DNA from: an archaeon
GTDB lineage: Archaea > Nanobdellota > Nanobdellia > Pacearchaeales > GW2011-AR1
DNA length: 34,385 bases
Direction: 5' to 3'
Assembly (NCBI GenBank): GCA_030620045.1
Contig: JAUXAD010000006.1
Span: forward strand, 1-34,385
Position 1 is the stretch's first letter, and the number at the start of each line of letters is the position of its first letter. Of this stretch, positions 1 to 7,800 are shown in pieces. The position numbers and the translations under genes are program-made. The notes beneath the pieces are model-generated. The model saw only the letters and a list, made by a program, of their open reading frames with translations, ran no database searches and was not told the DNA's origin.

Positions 1-13
1 TGCACACCCACAT

Positions 14-214
14 ATGTATGTTTTAGTTCCTTTTAATTATAAATCGTTAAAAATAAAAAATAAAGGTGGTGGAGTTAAGGAAAAAGAGTTTTTAGAGAGT
101 GGTTGTTATGGAGAATTAATTTTGAAAGCAGATGAATTAAAAGATATTATTTTGACATTATCACACGCTTCAAATAATCACAGAAATGCCTTAATTGAAG
201 TTCTTACGCCTTAA
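14..214 (+). CDS. Small hypothetical protein, possibly 5'-extended or partial
   Basis: A 66-codon open frame whose C-terminal part (about residues 25-66) has protein-like composition, with acidic and basic residues mixed and the end LSHASNNHRNALIEVLTP. Its stop overlaps the 3' end of the convergent methyltransferase by 11 nt. The start is uncertain: the ATG at 14 is near the window edge, and a GGTGGTGGAG stretch near 65 could be a ribosome site for a shorter form, but no good start codon follows it. No family is recognised. It could be the tail of a gene interrupted by the neighbouring transposase unit. Confidence 0.3.
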   Translation: MYVLVPFNYKSLKIKNKGGGVKEKEFLESGCYGELILKADELKDIILTLSHASNNHRNALIEVLTP

Positions 215-1355
215 TTTTAAAATCAAATATATCCATTTTCTTTATTGATTTACTACCCACTCTTTGAGTTATGCTTTTAAAATATTCTTGATTCTCGTTA
301 ATTAATTTACAAATAAGTTCTTTCATCTTTTTGTTATTATTAAACTCATCTTTAAATCCAAATACAAAAAACATATCATTCAAAATATCTTCTTTAATAT
401 TAATTAGCCCTGCTTTTCCAACACTTGAATTTCCAACTCTCGTAACTGCAAGAACATAATTTTTAATTTCTTTGTCTTCTGGTATCTTTTGATGTGATAA
501 AATGTTTGCTCCTGAAATATTATTCTTTTTATAATCTCTTTGATAATAAATTACCTTGTCAGATAAGAAATCAGACAAAGGTTCTCCCTCTAAAGATTCT
601 AAAATTTGTAATTTACACAAATATGTTTTAGGTATTAACTCTGATGTTAATAAGGAATTTTTATTTAAAGCCCTTTTAACTTTTTTCCCATCTTCATAAA
701 TAAGAATTATCCTATCTTTCAACTTTTCTGTGTTTGTAAAAATAGCAAAACAACAGGGAATAGGTTCTTCAACCATATTTTTATCGTTTTGGTAAATTAC
801 AATTGTATTAAATCTTTCCATAATTGCTTTTTTTATTTCTTTGTTTTTCTTCTCTATAAAAAAAGAAATTGGTAAAACAAAACCTATGCTTGAATTTTCA
901 TCTTTTAGGTGTTTTATTGCTTTAAGAATAAAAGTATTTTCAATTTGAATTTTATCTTTTTTAATTAATGATTTAGTTAGATATTTTGCTGGACTTACTA
1001 CACTTGAAAGATATTTCTTCTTATTGTAATAACTCTCTTTAACATTATATTTAGTGAAAGGTGGATTTCCTATAATTAAATCAAATTTCTTGTCTAAATT
1101 AAACAAGAAAAAATCATAAGGTTTGTCTGTTAAATTTTCATCTATCTCACACTCTTGAATATTTGTAAATCCTTTATTTTTTAACCCTTCAATAAAATTT
1201 CTTGTTCCTGCTGATGGCTCTAAAATTTCTATGTTTTTATAATAATTCTTATACTCCAAAAGAAGATTAATCACTCTATCAACTATCTCCTTTCTTGTGA
1301 AGTATTGTCCTAAAACAAACTTCTTTTCATCCATATTTATTTTATATTTTGACAT
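204..1355 (-). CDS. N6-adenine DNA methyltransferase (Eco57I/TaqI-like)
   Basis: This protein should transfer a methyl group from SAM to the N6 of adenine in DNA. The sequence shows the amino-methyltransferase pair of motifs: a motif I variant EPSAGTRNF (residues 46-54) and the catalytic motif IV NPPF (97-100), preceded by VLGQYFTRKEIVDRVI, the usual N-terminal entry of this family. Residues about 230-383 would hold the target-recognition part. The usual EPSAGTGNF has R in place of the second glycine, so activity is not certain. It starts 3 nt after the stop of the upstream transposase, so the two are probably co-transcribed. No nuclease gene is next to it, which makes it an orphan or passenger methylase. 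Family assignment is firm; target site and activity are unknown. Confidence 0.85.
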   Translation of the reverse strand: MSKYKINMDEKKFVLGQYFTRKEIVDRVINLLLEYKNYYKNIEILEPSAGTRNFIEGLKNKGFTNIQECEIDENLTDKPYDFFLFNLDKKFDLIIGNPPFTKYNVKESYYNKKKYLSSVVSPAKYLTKSLIKKDKIQIENTFILKAIKHLKDENSSIGFVLPISFFIEKKNKEIKKAIMERFNTIVIYQNDKNMVEEPIPCCFAIFTNTEKLKDRIILIYEDGKKVKRALNKNSLLTSELIPKTYLCKLQILESLEGEPLSDFLSDKVIYYQRDYKKNNISGANILSHQKIPEDKEIKNYVLAVTRVGNSSVGKAGLINIKEDILNDMFFVFGFKDEFNNNKKMKELICKLINENQEYFKSITQRVGSKSIKKMDIFDFKIKA

Positions 1356-1358
1356 TTT

Positions 1359-2264
1359 TTAATTATTTCCCTTTGAAAGTTGTATTAACCCCAACCATTT
1401 ATTTAATCCAAGTTTAATATCTGTTGCTAATTCATAAGGGCATTTATTTATTGCTTGATGTTTTCTAATGAAGTTATAATAAACTTCGTAACCTTTCATT
1501 ATTGCATTTGCTCCATCAAGAGAGCCAAAACCACGAAAGGTTTTTGTTCTTGCTCTTATATTGCTGTGTAATCTTTCAACTTTGTGATTAAATCCCTCTC
1601 CTCTTAATTGAGTTACTTGGTTATGAAATACATTAAAAGAATGTGTTTTTTTGTCGTATCCAAAAACAGATTTAACAACTTTAGAATATGCTAAAAGTCC
1701 GTCTGTTGTGCAAATAGTTATTTGATTTTTTGTTTTCTGTTTTGCTTTTGTTATTACTTGCTTTAATTCTTCCTGCTTTCTTGTTCTTACAAATTCAGAA
1801 GAAACCATAAATCTTGTTTTAGTATCAATACTATCTATAAACCAAGCCTGTCTTTTATTAATTCTATATTCCATTTCATCAACCTGTATCTCATTTCCAA
1901 CTTTTAGTTTAAGATTGTCTGTGAATTTTGAAATCATTTTAGAATATTTTACAATCCATTTATAGATTGATTTGTGCGAAGAATTATGGGGATAGAATGT
2001 TTGTAAGTGTTCTTGAACTTTTCTTGTTGAAATTCCTCTGTAAAATAAATCTAAACATAATGTTACTTTCTTTGGTGCATTTTTCATTTTCCAGAAGCCA
2101 TCATCTTCAACAAATCTTTTATTGCAATCCTTACAGCCGTATCTTTGGATTATGCCTCTATTATCTGTTTGTCTTTTTCCTCTTTTGATTATCTTTTCAG
2201 ATTGACAATTAGGGCAAACCAAAGATTTTTTATACTTGTTCTGTTTATTATTTTTGTATTTCAT
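1359..2264 (-). CDS. IS6/IS240-like DDE transposase with N-terminal zinc ribbon
   Basis: Full-length 301-aa transposase. A zinc ribbon (CPNC at 17-20, CKDC at 44-47) is followed by a helix-turn-helix-like region (about 65-105, with GISTRKVQEHL) and an RNase H-fold catalytic domain. The probable DDE residues are D129 (in QVDEMEYRI), D188 (TTDGLLAY) and E230 (HKVERLHSNIRARTK), with the C-terminal YNFIRKHQAIN block typical of IS6/IS240-type enzymes. No frameshift or stop is seen, so it may be active. It lies directly upstream of the methyltransferase gene and is preceded by a TTCG-loop hairpin. A diverged relative occurs at 23881-24780, also followed by a methylase. Confidence 0.85.
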   Translation of the reverse strand: MKYKNNKQNKYKKSLVCPNCQSEKIIKRGKRQTDNRGIIQRYGCKDCNKRFVEDDGFWKMKNAPKKVTLCLDLFYRGISTRKVQEHLQTFYPHNSSHKSIYKWIVKYSKMISKFTDNLKLKVGNEIQVDEMEYRINKRQAWFIDSIDTKTRFMVSSEFVRTRKQEELKQVITKAKQKTKNQITICTTDGLLAYSKVVKSVFGYDKKTHSFNVFHNQVTQLRGEGFNHKVERLHSNIRARTKTFRGFGSLDGANAIMKGYEVYYNFIRKHQAINKCPYELATDIKLGLNKWLGLIQLSKGNN

Positions 2265-2279
2265 TAGCGTGGGATATAG

Positions 2280-2297
2280 AGAACCCTTCGGGGTTCT
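2280..2297. promoter_or_regulatory. TTCG-loop hairpin upstream of transposase
   Basis: A perfect 7-bp stem AGAACCC/GGGTTCT closed by a TTCG loop, 15 nt upstream of the transposase start. On the + strand it is followed by TTTTATATTT and could terminate transcripts entering from the left; on the - strand it lies in the transposase 5' UTR. The second transposase has an equivalent hairpin at 24798-24815 with changed but still paired bases. Confidence 0.6.
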
Positions 2298-2340
2298 TTT
2301 ATATTTAACTACTTATTATTATATTAGTAGATAACTAATC

Positions 2341-2350
2341 TATTTAAATG
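2341..2350 (-). promoter_or_regulatory. TATA box for the transposase-methyltransferase unit
   Basis: Read on the - strand this is CATTTAAATA, an archaeal TATA element. A start about 25 nt downstream (near 2318) would place the TTCG hairpin in a 5' UTR of about 55 nt. Confidence 0.4.
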
Positions 2351-2382
2351 TTTCGGTGAGATATAAATAGGCACTACAAGAA

Positions 2383-2604
2383 CTAATTATTAACCACTAC
2401 ATTCAAGGCAGAAGTAGTCATTAAAATACTGCTTTTAAAAATAAAATCTGATTGTTTTCCTAATCTTTGCTTCAAAAATCTTTCAAGTTTTAGATTATAA
2501 TCTTGTATATCCCTTCCAAATTTTTTTTCAAATTCTTCTGTTAAATCAATTATTCTCTCTCTCAAATCTACAACTGCTAAATCGTGAGCATTCCAAAAAT
2601 TCAT
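2383..2604 (-). CDS. Small protein paired with an AbrB-type antitoxin-like regulator
   Basis: A 73-aa largely helical, charged protein (for example LTEEFEKKFGRD in the middle). Its ATG overlaps the stop of the AbrB-type gene by 1 nt (TAATG), so translation is probably coupled. The two-gene layout, with a repeat operator over the promoter, resembles a toxin-antitoxin pair. However, this protein shows no recognisable RNase or PIN motif, so a toxin role is only inferred from position. Confidence 0.5.
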   Translation of the reverse strand: MNFWNAHDLAVVDLRERIIDLTEEFEKKFGRDIQDYNLKLERFLKQRLGKQSDFIFKSSILMTTSALNVVVNN

Positions 2605-2762
2605 TATTCTCCACCCTCAACTTTTTCTATAAATAGATTTTCTTCACCCTTACTTTTTCCAACATAAACCTTATCTCCATTTTTCCACCCAGTCGCTTCT
2701 ATTACATCTTTAGGAATTGTTATTGTTGCTTGTCCGTTTTTGTTTATAGTTAATCTTCCCAT
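2604..2762 (-). CDS. AbrB/SpoVT-type DNA-binding protein
   Basis: A 52-aa protein with the swapped-hairpin AbrB signature: GRLTINKNGQATITIPKDV at residues 2-20 (the I-N-x-x-G-Q-x-x-x-x-I-P core), then GWKNGDKVYV at 26-35. Family members are small dimeric DNA binders that often repress their own operon and act as antitoxins. The ATG at 2762 falls directly inside a run of three palindromic repeats that also covers the TATA region, which strongly suggests autorepression. It is the first gene of the operon with the 73-aa protein. Confidence 0.8.
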   Translation of the reverse strand: MGRLTINKNGQATITIPKDVIEATGWKNGDKVYVGKSKGEENLFIEKVEGGE

Positions 2763-2791
2763 AACGTTAATATAACGTTAATATAACGTTA
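2762..2791. promoter_or_regulatory. Triple palindromic operator (TAACGTTA x3)
   Basis: Three identical 8-bp palindromes TAACGTTA at 2762-2769, 2773-2780 and 2784-2791, spaced exactly 11 bp apart, about one helical turn. Read leftward they run from the TATA box (TTTATA, near 2790-2796) to the start codon of the AbrB-type gene, so a bound repressor would block both TBP and the start site. Confidence 0.75.
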
Positions 2792-2853
2792 TAAAGGTTT
2801 CCATTTCTAAATTTTCCAAAACATTTAAATAAGCCAATCACTAATGTAAGTGT

Positions 2854-3114
2854 ATGGCTAAAGCAATTCCAAAATGGGTACAAGAAAGATTATCACGACT
2901 TTGGAAAAAATATGGCGGTGGGGAAATGACATATCCAATGATAACAAAAGTTTTGAGTATAGATGATAAAAGCACTATAAATGTTTTTTTGAGCGAATTA
3001 AGAAACGCTGGTTGGATAGAGGTTCAACCAAATAAAGATGATGCAAGAAAAAAAATCTATCTTCTCAAAGAACCAAACAAAATTATGATGGAGATTATAC
3101 CAAATGCAAATTAA
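2854..3114 (+). CDS. Small winged-helix DNA-binding protein
   Basis: An 86-aa protein with a winged-helix layout: helix WVQERLSRLWKKY, then MITKVLSIDDKSTINVFLSEL as the helix-turn-helix (about 29-50), then a wing with GWIEVQPNKDDARKKIYLL. The TATA box TTTAAATAA at 2824-2832 lies about 25 nt before the ATG, which gives a leaderless start. Its last 11 nt overlap the start of the 372-aa gene, so it is probably the regulator or partner of that gene. It is divergent from the AbrB-type operon. Confidence 0.65.
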   Translation: MAKAIPKWVQERLSRLWKKYGGGEMTYPMITKVLSIDDKSTINVFLSELRNAGWIEVQPNKDDARKKIYLLKEPNKIMMEIIPNAN

Positions 3115-4222
3115 AGAGGTGAAAGTTGAATTAGTAGATGATAAATCAAAACTTGTTCTAAAAAGAATTATCACAGATGAAGGAGAATTTTTTAATAGAA
3201 AATTATCTATTCCGAATACCATTTATTCTTGCGAGAGAAAAAGAAAAAATTATGGTAAATCTGGTTTTGGATTTAAGTTCCAAACACATCATTTAAGATG
3301 GGATAGTAGAGAAGAAGAATGGGAATTTAAAGGTTTGAAAAAAGCAAGACAACACGCAGAAGAAAATAATCGTATATTTCTTCCATACAAACAAAGAAAT
3401 AATAAGCAATGGGAAAATCTAAAATGGGAAGAAGCAGAAGAAGATTTTTCTGAATTTTTAATTAAAACAAAAATTGTTCCTTATCCAATACCTCAAACAG
3501 CAAATTTAGAGGATTGGAAAAATAGGAAAAAAGAAGCATTAAAAAAATTAAAAGACGGACAAATACTAATGCCTATCTTTTCTTCAAAACATAATGTTAA
3601 AGATTTCGCAAAACTCATAAAATATGAACTAAAATCATCATTAATCTTAGGTATATGTTGTTATCAATTAAAAGGTGTAATAGAAACTTCAAATTTTTCT
3701 TATTTAAAATCAATTAATAGTAATTTTAAGGTGGGGGATAAATGTTCTTTGATTGCTTGTTTTGATTATCCAAGAATTTTAACAGCTCATTCCTATGTTG
3801 CTGGTTCTTTTGGATATTGTTGTTTTGCAGGGGATATTTTTTCTGAAAAAGCACACTTCCCAGTTGGAATGTCTAAAGAAGCCATTGAAAAAATGTTAAA
3901 TAAAAAACCTGAAGAATTTTTATTTTATGACCCAAAACAAAAGAGGTTTAATAAATCAGTTCCTCAAAAAGAATGGTATGGACAGGATTTAACAATAAAT
4001 ACTATGAAAAATGTTTCTGTTGATGAAGGTTTGGAAGGTTATCAAGTAATTAAATGTGTAAGTCATATTCTACAACAAAAGGATTTAGATTTGATTAATG
4101 ATATTTTAATATCTAAAAAACCTTTAATCCAAACAATAAAAAATTATGCTGGGTGGAATGTTTTTTGGGATACAATAGTAAATCCAAATATGAATTTAAC
4201 TCAACAATCTTTGGATTATTAG
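3104..4222 (+). CDS. Uncharacterised 372-aa protein
   Basis: Not recognised. The N-terminal 100 residues are charged and contain several W and aromatic positions; residues about 155-240 are better folded-looking, with alternating hydrophobic strands (ILMPIFSSKHNVKDFAKLI and LILGICCYQLKGVIE) and a Cys-rich stretch GSFGYCCFAGDIF. No signal peptide or membrane segment is seen. The ATG overlaps the winged-helix gene by 11 nt, with GGAG a short way upstream. The fragmentary gene at the right edge of the window begins with a similar lysine/valine strand, but the likeness is too weak to call homology. The alpha/beta pattern hints at an enzyme; no function is claimed. Confidence 0.7.
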   Translation: MQIKEVKVELVDDKSKLVLKRIITDEGEFFNRKLSIPNTIYSCERKRKNYGKSGFGFKFQTHHLRWDSREEEWEFKGLKKARQHAEENNRIFLPYKQRNNKQWENLKWEEAEEDFSEFLIKTKIVPYPIPQTANLEDWKNRKKEALKKLKDGQILMPIFSSKHNVKDFAKLIKYELKSSLILGICCYQLKGVIETSNFSYLKSINSNFKVGDKCSLIACFDYPRILTAHSYVAGSFGYCCFAGDIFSEKAHFPVGMSKEAIEKMLNKKPEEFLFYDPKQKRFNKSVPQKEWYGQDLTINTMKNVSVDEGLEGYQVIKCVSHILQQKDLDLINDILISKKPLIQTIKNYAGWNVFWDTIVNPNMNLTQQSLDY

Positions 4223-4247
4223 AATACTGAACTGAAAAATTTGGGAC

Positions 4248-4535
4248 TTAAAATCCATGCTCTTTCTTATGCTCATCTCTTGTTAGAATTTTAAGGTTAC
4301 TTGGGTGGTTGTTTAGTTTGTTTTTATCAATATGATGAACATCATAACTCCCAAACCTTTCAGCATAACTTCCATTAAAGAGTTGATTATATGCAACCTT
4401 TCTATGAATTAGTTTATCATAGCCATCTCTTTCATATCCTCTGCTGTCTATATGGATAGTTGTTATTTTTTTGAAATGGCGATAAAGCAACAAGATAACA
4501 ATTAAAATAATTCCGAACCAAATTAAAAGTTCCAT
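4248..4535 (-). CDS. Membrane-anchored HNH-type endonuclease-like protein
   Basis: A 95-aa protein with one N-terminal membrane helix (residues about 3-19, LLIWFGIILIVILLLYRHF) and a compact C-terminal HNH fold: DVHHIDKNKLNNHPSNLKIL (65-84) followed by DEHKKEH. The conserved H67-H68, N80 and H89/H93 of phage-type HNH nucleases are present. Most small HNH proteins of viruses and plasmids are soluble, so the membrane anchor is unusual. It converges with the 372-aa gene. Nuclease class is well supported; its target and the purpose of the anchor are unknown. Confidence 0.7.
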   Translation of the reverse strand: MELLIWFGIILIVILLLYRHFKKITTIHIDSRGYERDGYDKLIHRKVAYNQLFNGSYAERFGSYDVHHIDKNKLNNHPSNLKILTRDEHKKEHGF

Positions 4536-4581
4536 GATTCAAGGACTAATATCGGTTTTAAAAATGTTAGGATTGATTAAA

Positions 4582-4749
4582 TTATTTTGTAACCCAAGAT
4601 AAAATTGTCATTATAAAACCTGTTACTAAACCAACAAGTAATCCATAAGTAATTTGTGGATTACCAACACCAGTAAAAATAAGAATAATTAGAGTAACTA
4701 TTGAAATAATCATTATCCAGAAAACAGCTTTTTTACTTATTTTTTTCAT
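4582..4749 (-). CDS. Small two-helix membrane protein
   Basis: A 55-aa protein with two hydrophobic helices (about 9-27 and 35-52) around a short polar turn GVGNPQ. A strong ribosome site, GGTGGTGAT, lies just before the ATG, and a TATA-like TTTTATATAA lies near 4785-4795. It reads outward from the left 24-bp inverted repeat. Family unknown; such small membrane proteins are common in archaeal viruses and plasmids. Confidence 0.6.
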   Translation of the reverse strand: MKKISKKAVFWIMIISIVTLIILIFTGVGNPQITYGLLVGLVTGFIMTILSWVTK

Positions 4750-4821
4750 TTATATCACCACCTATACTCTATAAAACATAGTATGTTATATAAAATAGTG
4801 TATAACTATTCAATTTAATAC

Positions 4822-4845
4822 AAGTCCCGAAGAGGTAACACTACA
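4822..4845. repeat. Left arm of a 24-bp perfect inverted repeat
   Basis: The 24 bases starting AAGTCCCGAAGAGG are the exact reverse complement of 33911-33934. The arms enclose 29.1 kb with the recombinase, coat-like and spike genes. The match stops sharply at both edges. It does not fold into a stable hairpin itself, so it is not a shared terminator. The motif GTATAACTATTC lies just outside it (4800-4811) and recurs in the origin-like region near 20183. Confidence 0.85.
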
Positions 4846-4875
4846 ATCTTTTCCTTAAATTGTTCGTTTAAATAA

Positions 4876-7800
4876 TTATCCAAATATTCCTCTATCTCTT
4901 CTAACAGGTCTTTTTCTCTTTGTAGATTTTCTTTTAGGAGATGGTCTTTTCTTAAACTTAACTATTTCAACAACTTTGTTATTTCTAAACCCAAGTCTGC
5001 GACTTCCCTTAAATCTGTATCTAGTTGGCTTTTTTCCTTTAGGTGCTTTTTTAATTACTTCTCTTTTAAACTTTTTTGTTTGAGGTGTTTGATGTTTCAT
5101 CATTCTAGATCTTGTTGGTTTTTTCTTAGGCGGTTTACTAAGTTGTGCAATTCTTCTTTTTAAAGTAATTTGTTTCTTTTCTTGAATTGTATCAAGTAAA
5201 AATTTTCCCCTTTCTATAACTCTTCCTTTTTGAAGAGGAATTCTTTTTCCTTTAACAACTTTATATCTTCTGAATTTTCTAGAGGTTTTTCTTGAATAAC
5301 TTTTAGGAACTTTTAATTTTGGTGCGGTAGGTTTTCCCATAATTGGTTTTATCCTCGCTGTTCTTCCAAGAGATTGGTCAGTAATCAAATTCCTTAAATC
5401 TTTTGCTTTTGTTTTTGATAGAGGAACTTTACTTACTTTTATTAATTTTGGTTTCTTTTGCCCTTTCTTCTTTAATGGTCTGGCCCATACTTCGTAAGCT
5501 TGTGGTCTTTTTGGTTTCTTTTTTGGTTTTATTACTTTCTTTTTTCTTGGAGGTGTCACTAGCCGTCTAACAGGAGGTTTTTCTATTCTATCTTCTACAA
5601 TTCTTTCAATAATTTCTTCTGGAGGTTTTTTGGGTGGTCTTCTTTTTGGAATTCTTTTTGGGATTTTCCTTTTAGGAACTTTTTTAGGAGGTCTTCTAAT
5701 TGGAGGTTTTCTTTTAGGAACTCTTTTTGGAATTTTTCTTTTTGGAACTCTCACTATTTTTCTAGGGATTTTTTTTGGGATTTTTTTTCTAGGAAGTATT
5801 CTTGGAAGTTTAACAAGCTTTTTTATAGGAGGTCTTCTAGAAACTTCTCTTACTGGTTTTTTTGGGGGTTTTCTTTTAGGAACTTTTTTAGGTATTCTCT
5901 TTGGAACTCTTTTTGGTGGTTTCTTGGGAGGTCTTCTTTTAGATTTTGGTCTTACTGCAATAGCAATAGCTTTTCTTCCAAGAGGAAGTCTTGGTGATGA
6001 AATCATTGAATCAGATATAGATGAACTGAATCCTGTTTCTTTTTTTAAATTTTTTCTCAATCTTTTTAATTCAGAAGCAGTTAATGTTCCTTTATCTGCT
6101 TTCTTCAACAATTTTTTAGTTGCTGGTTTTGCTTTTACAACTTTTGCTCTAACGATGGGAACTCTCTTTTCTACAAGACTCACATCTTTAATTGTTGCTT
6201 TCTTTAATCTTTCTAATTCAGAAGAAGTTAATTTCCTTTCACTAGCTTTTTTTAATAACTTATTAGTGTCTTTTGAACTTCTAATTAATTTTCCTAATTT
6301 TTTCAATTCAGAAGAAGTTAATTTTTCTGCTCCTGATTTTTTTAATAAACTAGAAGTTTTTTTAGGAATTTCTTCAATTGTTTCTTTAAATACTTTTGAA
6401 GTAACTGTTTTTACTTTTTTTACTATTTCTCCAGGTGCTAATGTTATTTCCATTTCTGATGTTTGAAAACCTATTGGCTTGAACTTTCCTGTTTTTTTTA
6501 ATTGAAATTTGACTAAAGCTCCACTTTCTTTTGGTGTTAAAGTTTTTCCAATTTTCAATTTCTTTTTTATTGAGTTAAATATTTTTGTTTTAGGGAAAGC
6601 TTGAACTTTAACTTTTTCAAAAATTAATATTTGAGGCTTTGTAGTTTTAAATGTAACATCTCCTGCAAGAATATCTAATAAACTTGCTTCTTTTTCTGCA
6701 CCTAATCTTAGAAATGGTTTTCTTACTACTCCTTCTGGGTCAGCAAAAAAAGATCTTTCTAACAGCCCTTTTTTTGCTTCTATTTTTACCATTGTATCTA
6801 AATCGATTAATTCTTTTGGAGTAATTGTTCCTTTGTCAAATTTTTTTAATAATTTTTTTGTTGCTTTTGTTAATTTTTCTTCACCAGGAATTGGCTTTCT
6901 AATAATTTTTCTGGTTTTTAGAAATTTAACAAGTCTATCAGCTTGTGCAGATACAGCAGTTGTTCTTTCTCCAGCAAATTTTAATTGTTCAGGCATACTT
7001 CCTACACCATATTCAGAGCTTACTTTAATTGTTAATGTTTTTCCTTTTTGTAAAGAAGGAATAGATATAGCTCGTTTTGCCACGCCTTTGAATTTAGAAG
7101 TGAGTTTTGTAGCAACTTTTGAAGTTAATGCTCCTGTAACTTTTAAAGCTTTTCCAAGTCCTTTCATTATAAGTATTTCTGCTCCAACTTTTACAAGAGC
7201 TTCTGTAGGACTTATCCTTAATAACTGTCCAAATTCTGCTCCACCTCTTGCTATTGCTTCTGGAATTTCTCTTAAACTTGCAGGATCTCTAACATATTTT
7301 TTAACACTGAGAACTACTGCCCCTGGTAATTGTGGCAACTGTGTTATTGCCAAACCTGCTCCAATAATAGCTCCTGCCATAGTTAATCCAGCTAATTCTA
7401 ATTCTCCTTTTATATCAGCTTTTCCTCTAAGTCTTTTTTGTCTTAACTCTGTTGCTTTTTTTTCTAATCTTATTATATCTGCTTTTTTTAATTTTTCTGG
7501 AACTCTAACTCTTTGCTCAACTCCTCTAATAAGTTCTCTTTCTTCTCCTGTAGCCTCTCTAACAATCAATCCTCTTTTGTCAATAATAACTGTTTTTGTT
7601 ATTGGAATTTCTCTACCTTTTCTTTTGATTGTTTCTATAACTCTTTTTTCAATAAATAATTCTTTTGGTTTAGCAACAATAGGAGGTCTTCCAACAACTC
7701 TCTCTCCTCTTAGGATACGTGTTGCCGTTGCTTTACTTGGCGACATTTTATACTGCATACTCCAATTTGTTAATCTCATAGATTCTGTTGGAGAATGGCC

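Larger units (their letters stand above)
204..2297 (-). mobile_element. Transposase-methyltransferase unit (ends not located)
   Basis: One leftward unit: promoter TATA near 2345, a 5' hairpin at 2280-2297, the transposase, then the adenine methyltransferase only 3 nt downstream. The arrangement matches the unit at 21398-25083, where a related transposase overlaps a restriction-modification gene. I could not find terminal inverted repeats or a target duplication. The left end may lie before base 1, so the given limits are gene limits and not element ends. Confidence 0.5.

Noticed and set aside
2340-2370. TTCGGTGAGATA as a terminal repeat of the left transposase unit
   Set aside because: It resembles TCGGTTGATA of the right transposon but is in the wrong orientation, and the GGTTCTGTGAA half is missing.
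4822-4845. The 24-bp inverted repeat as a pair of transcription terminators
   Set aside because: The sequence does not form a stable hairpin by itself, and no T run follows in a useful direction.
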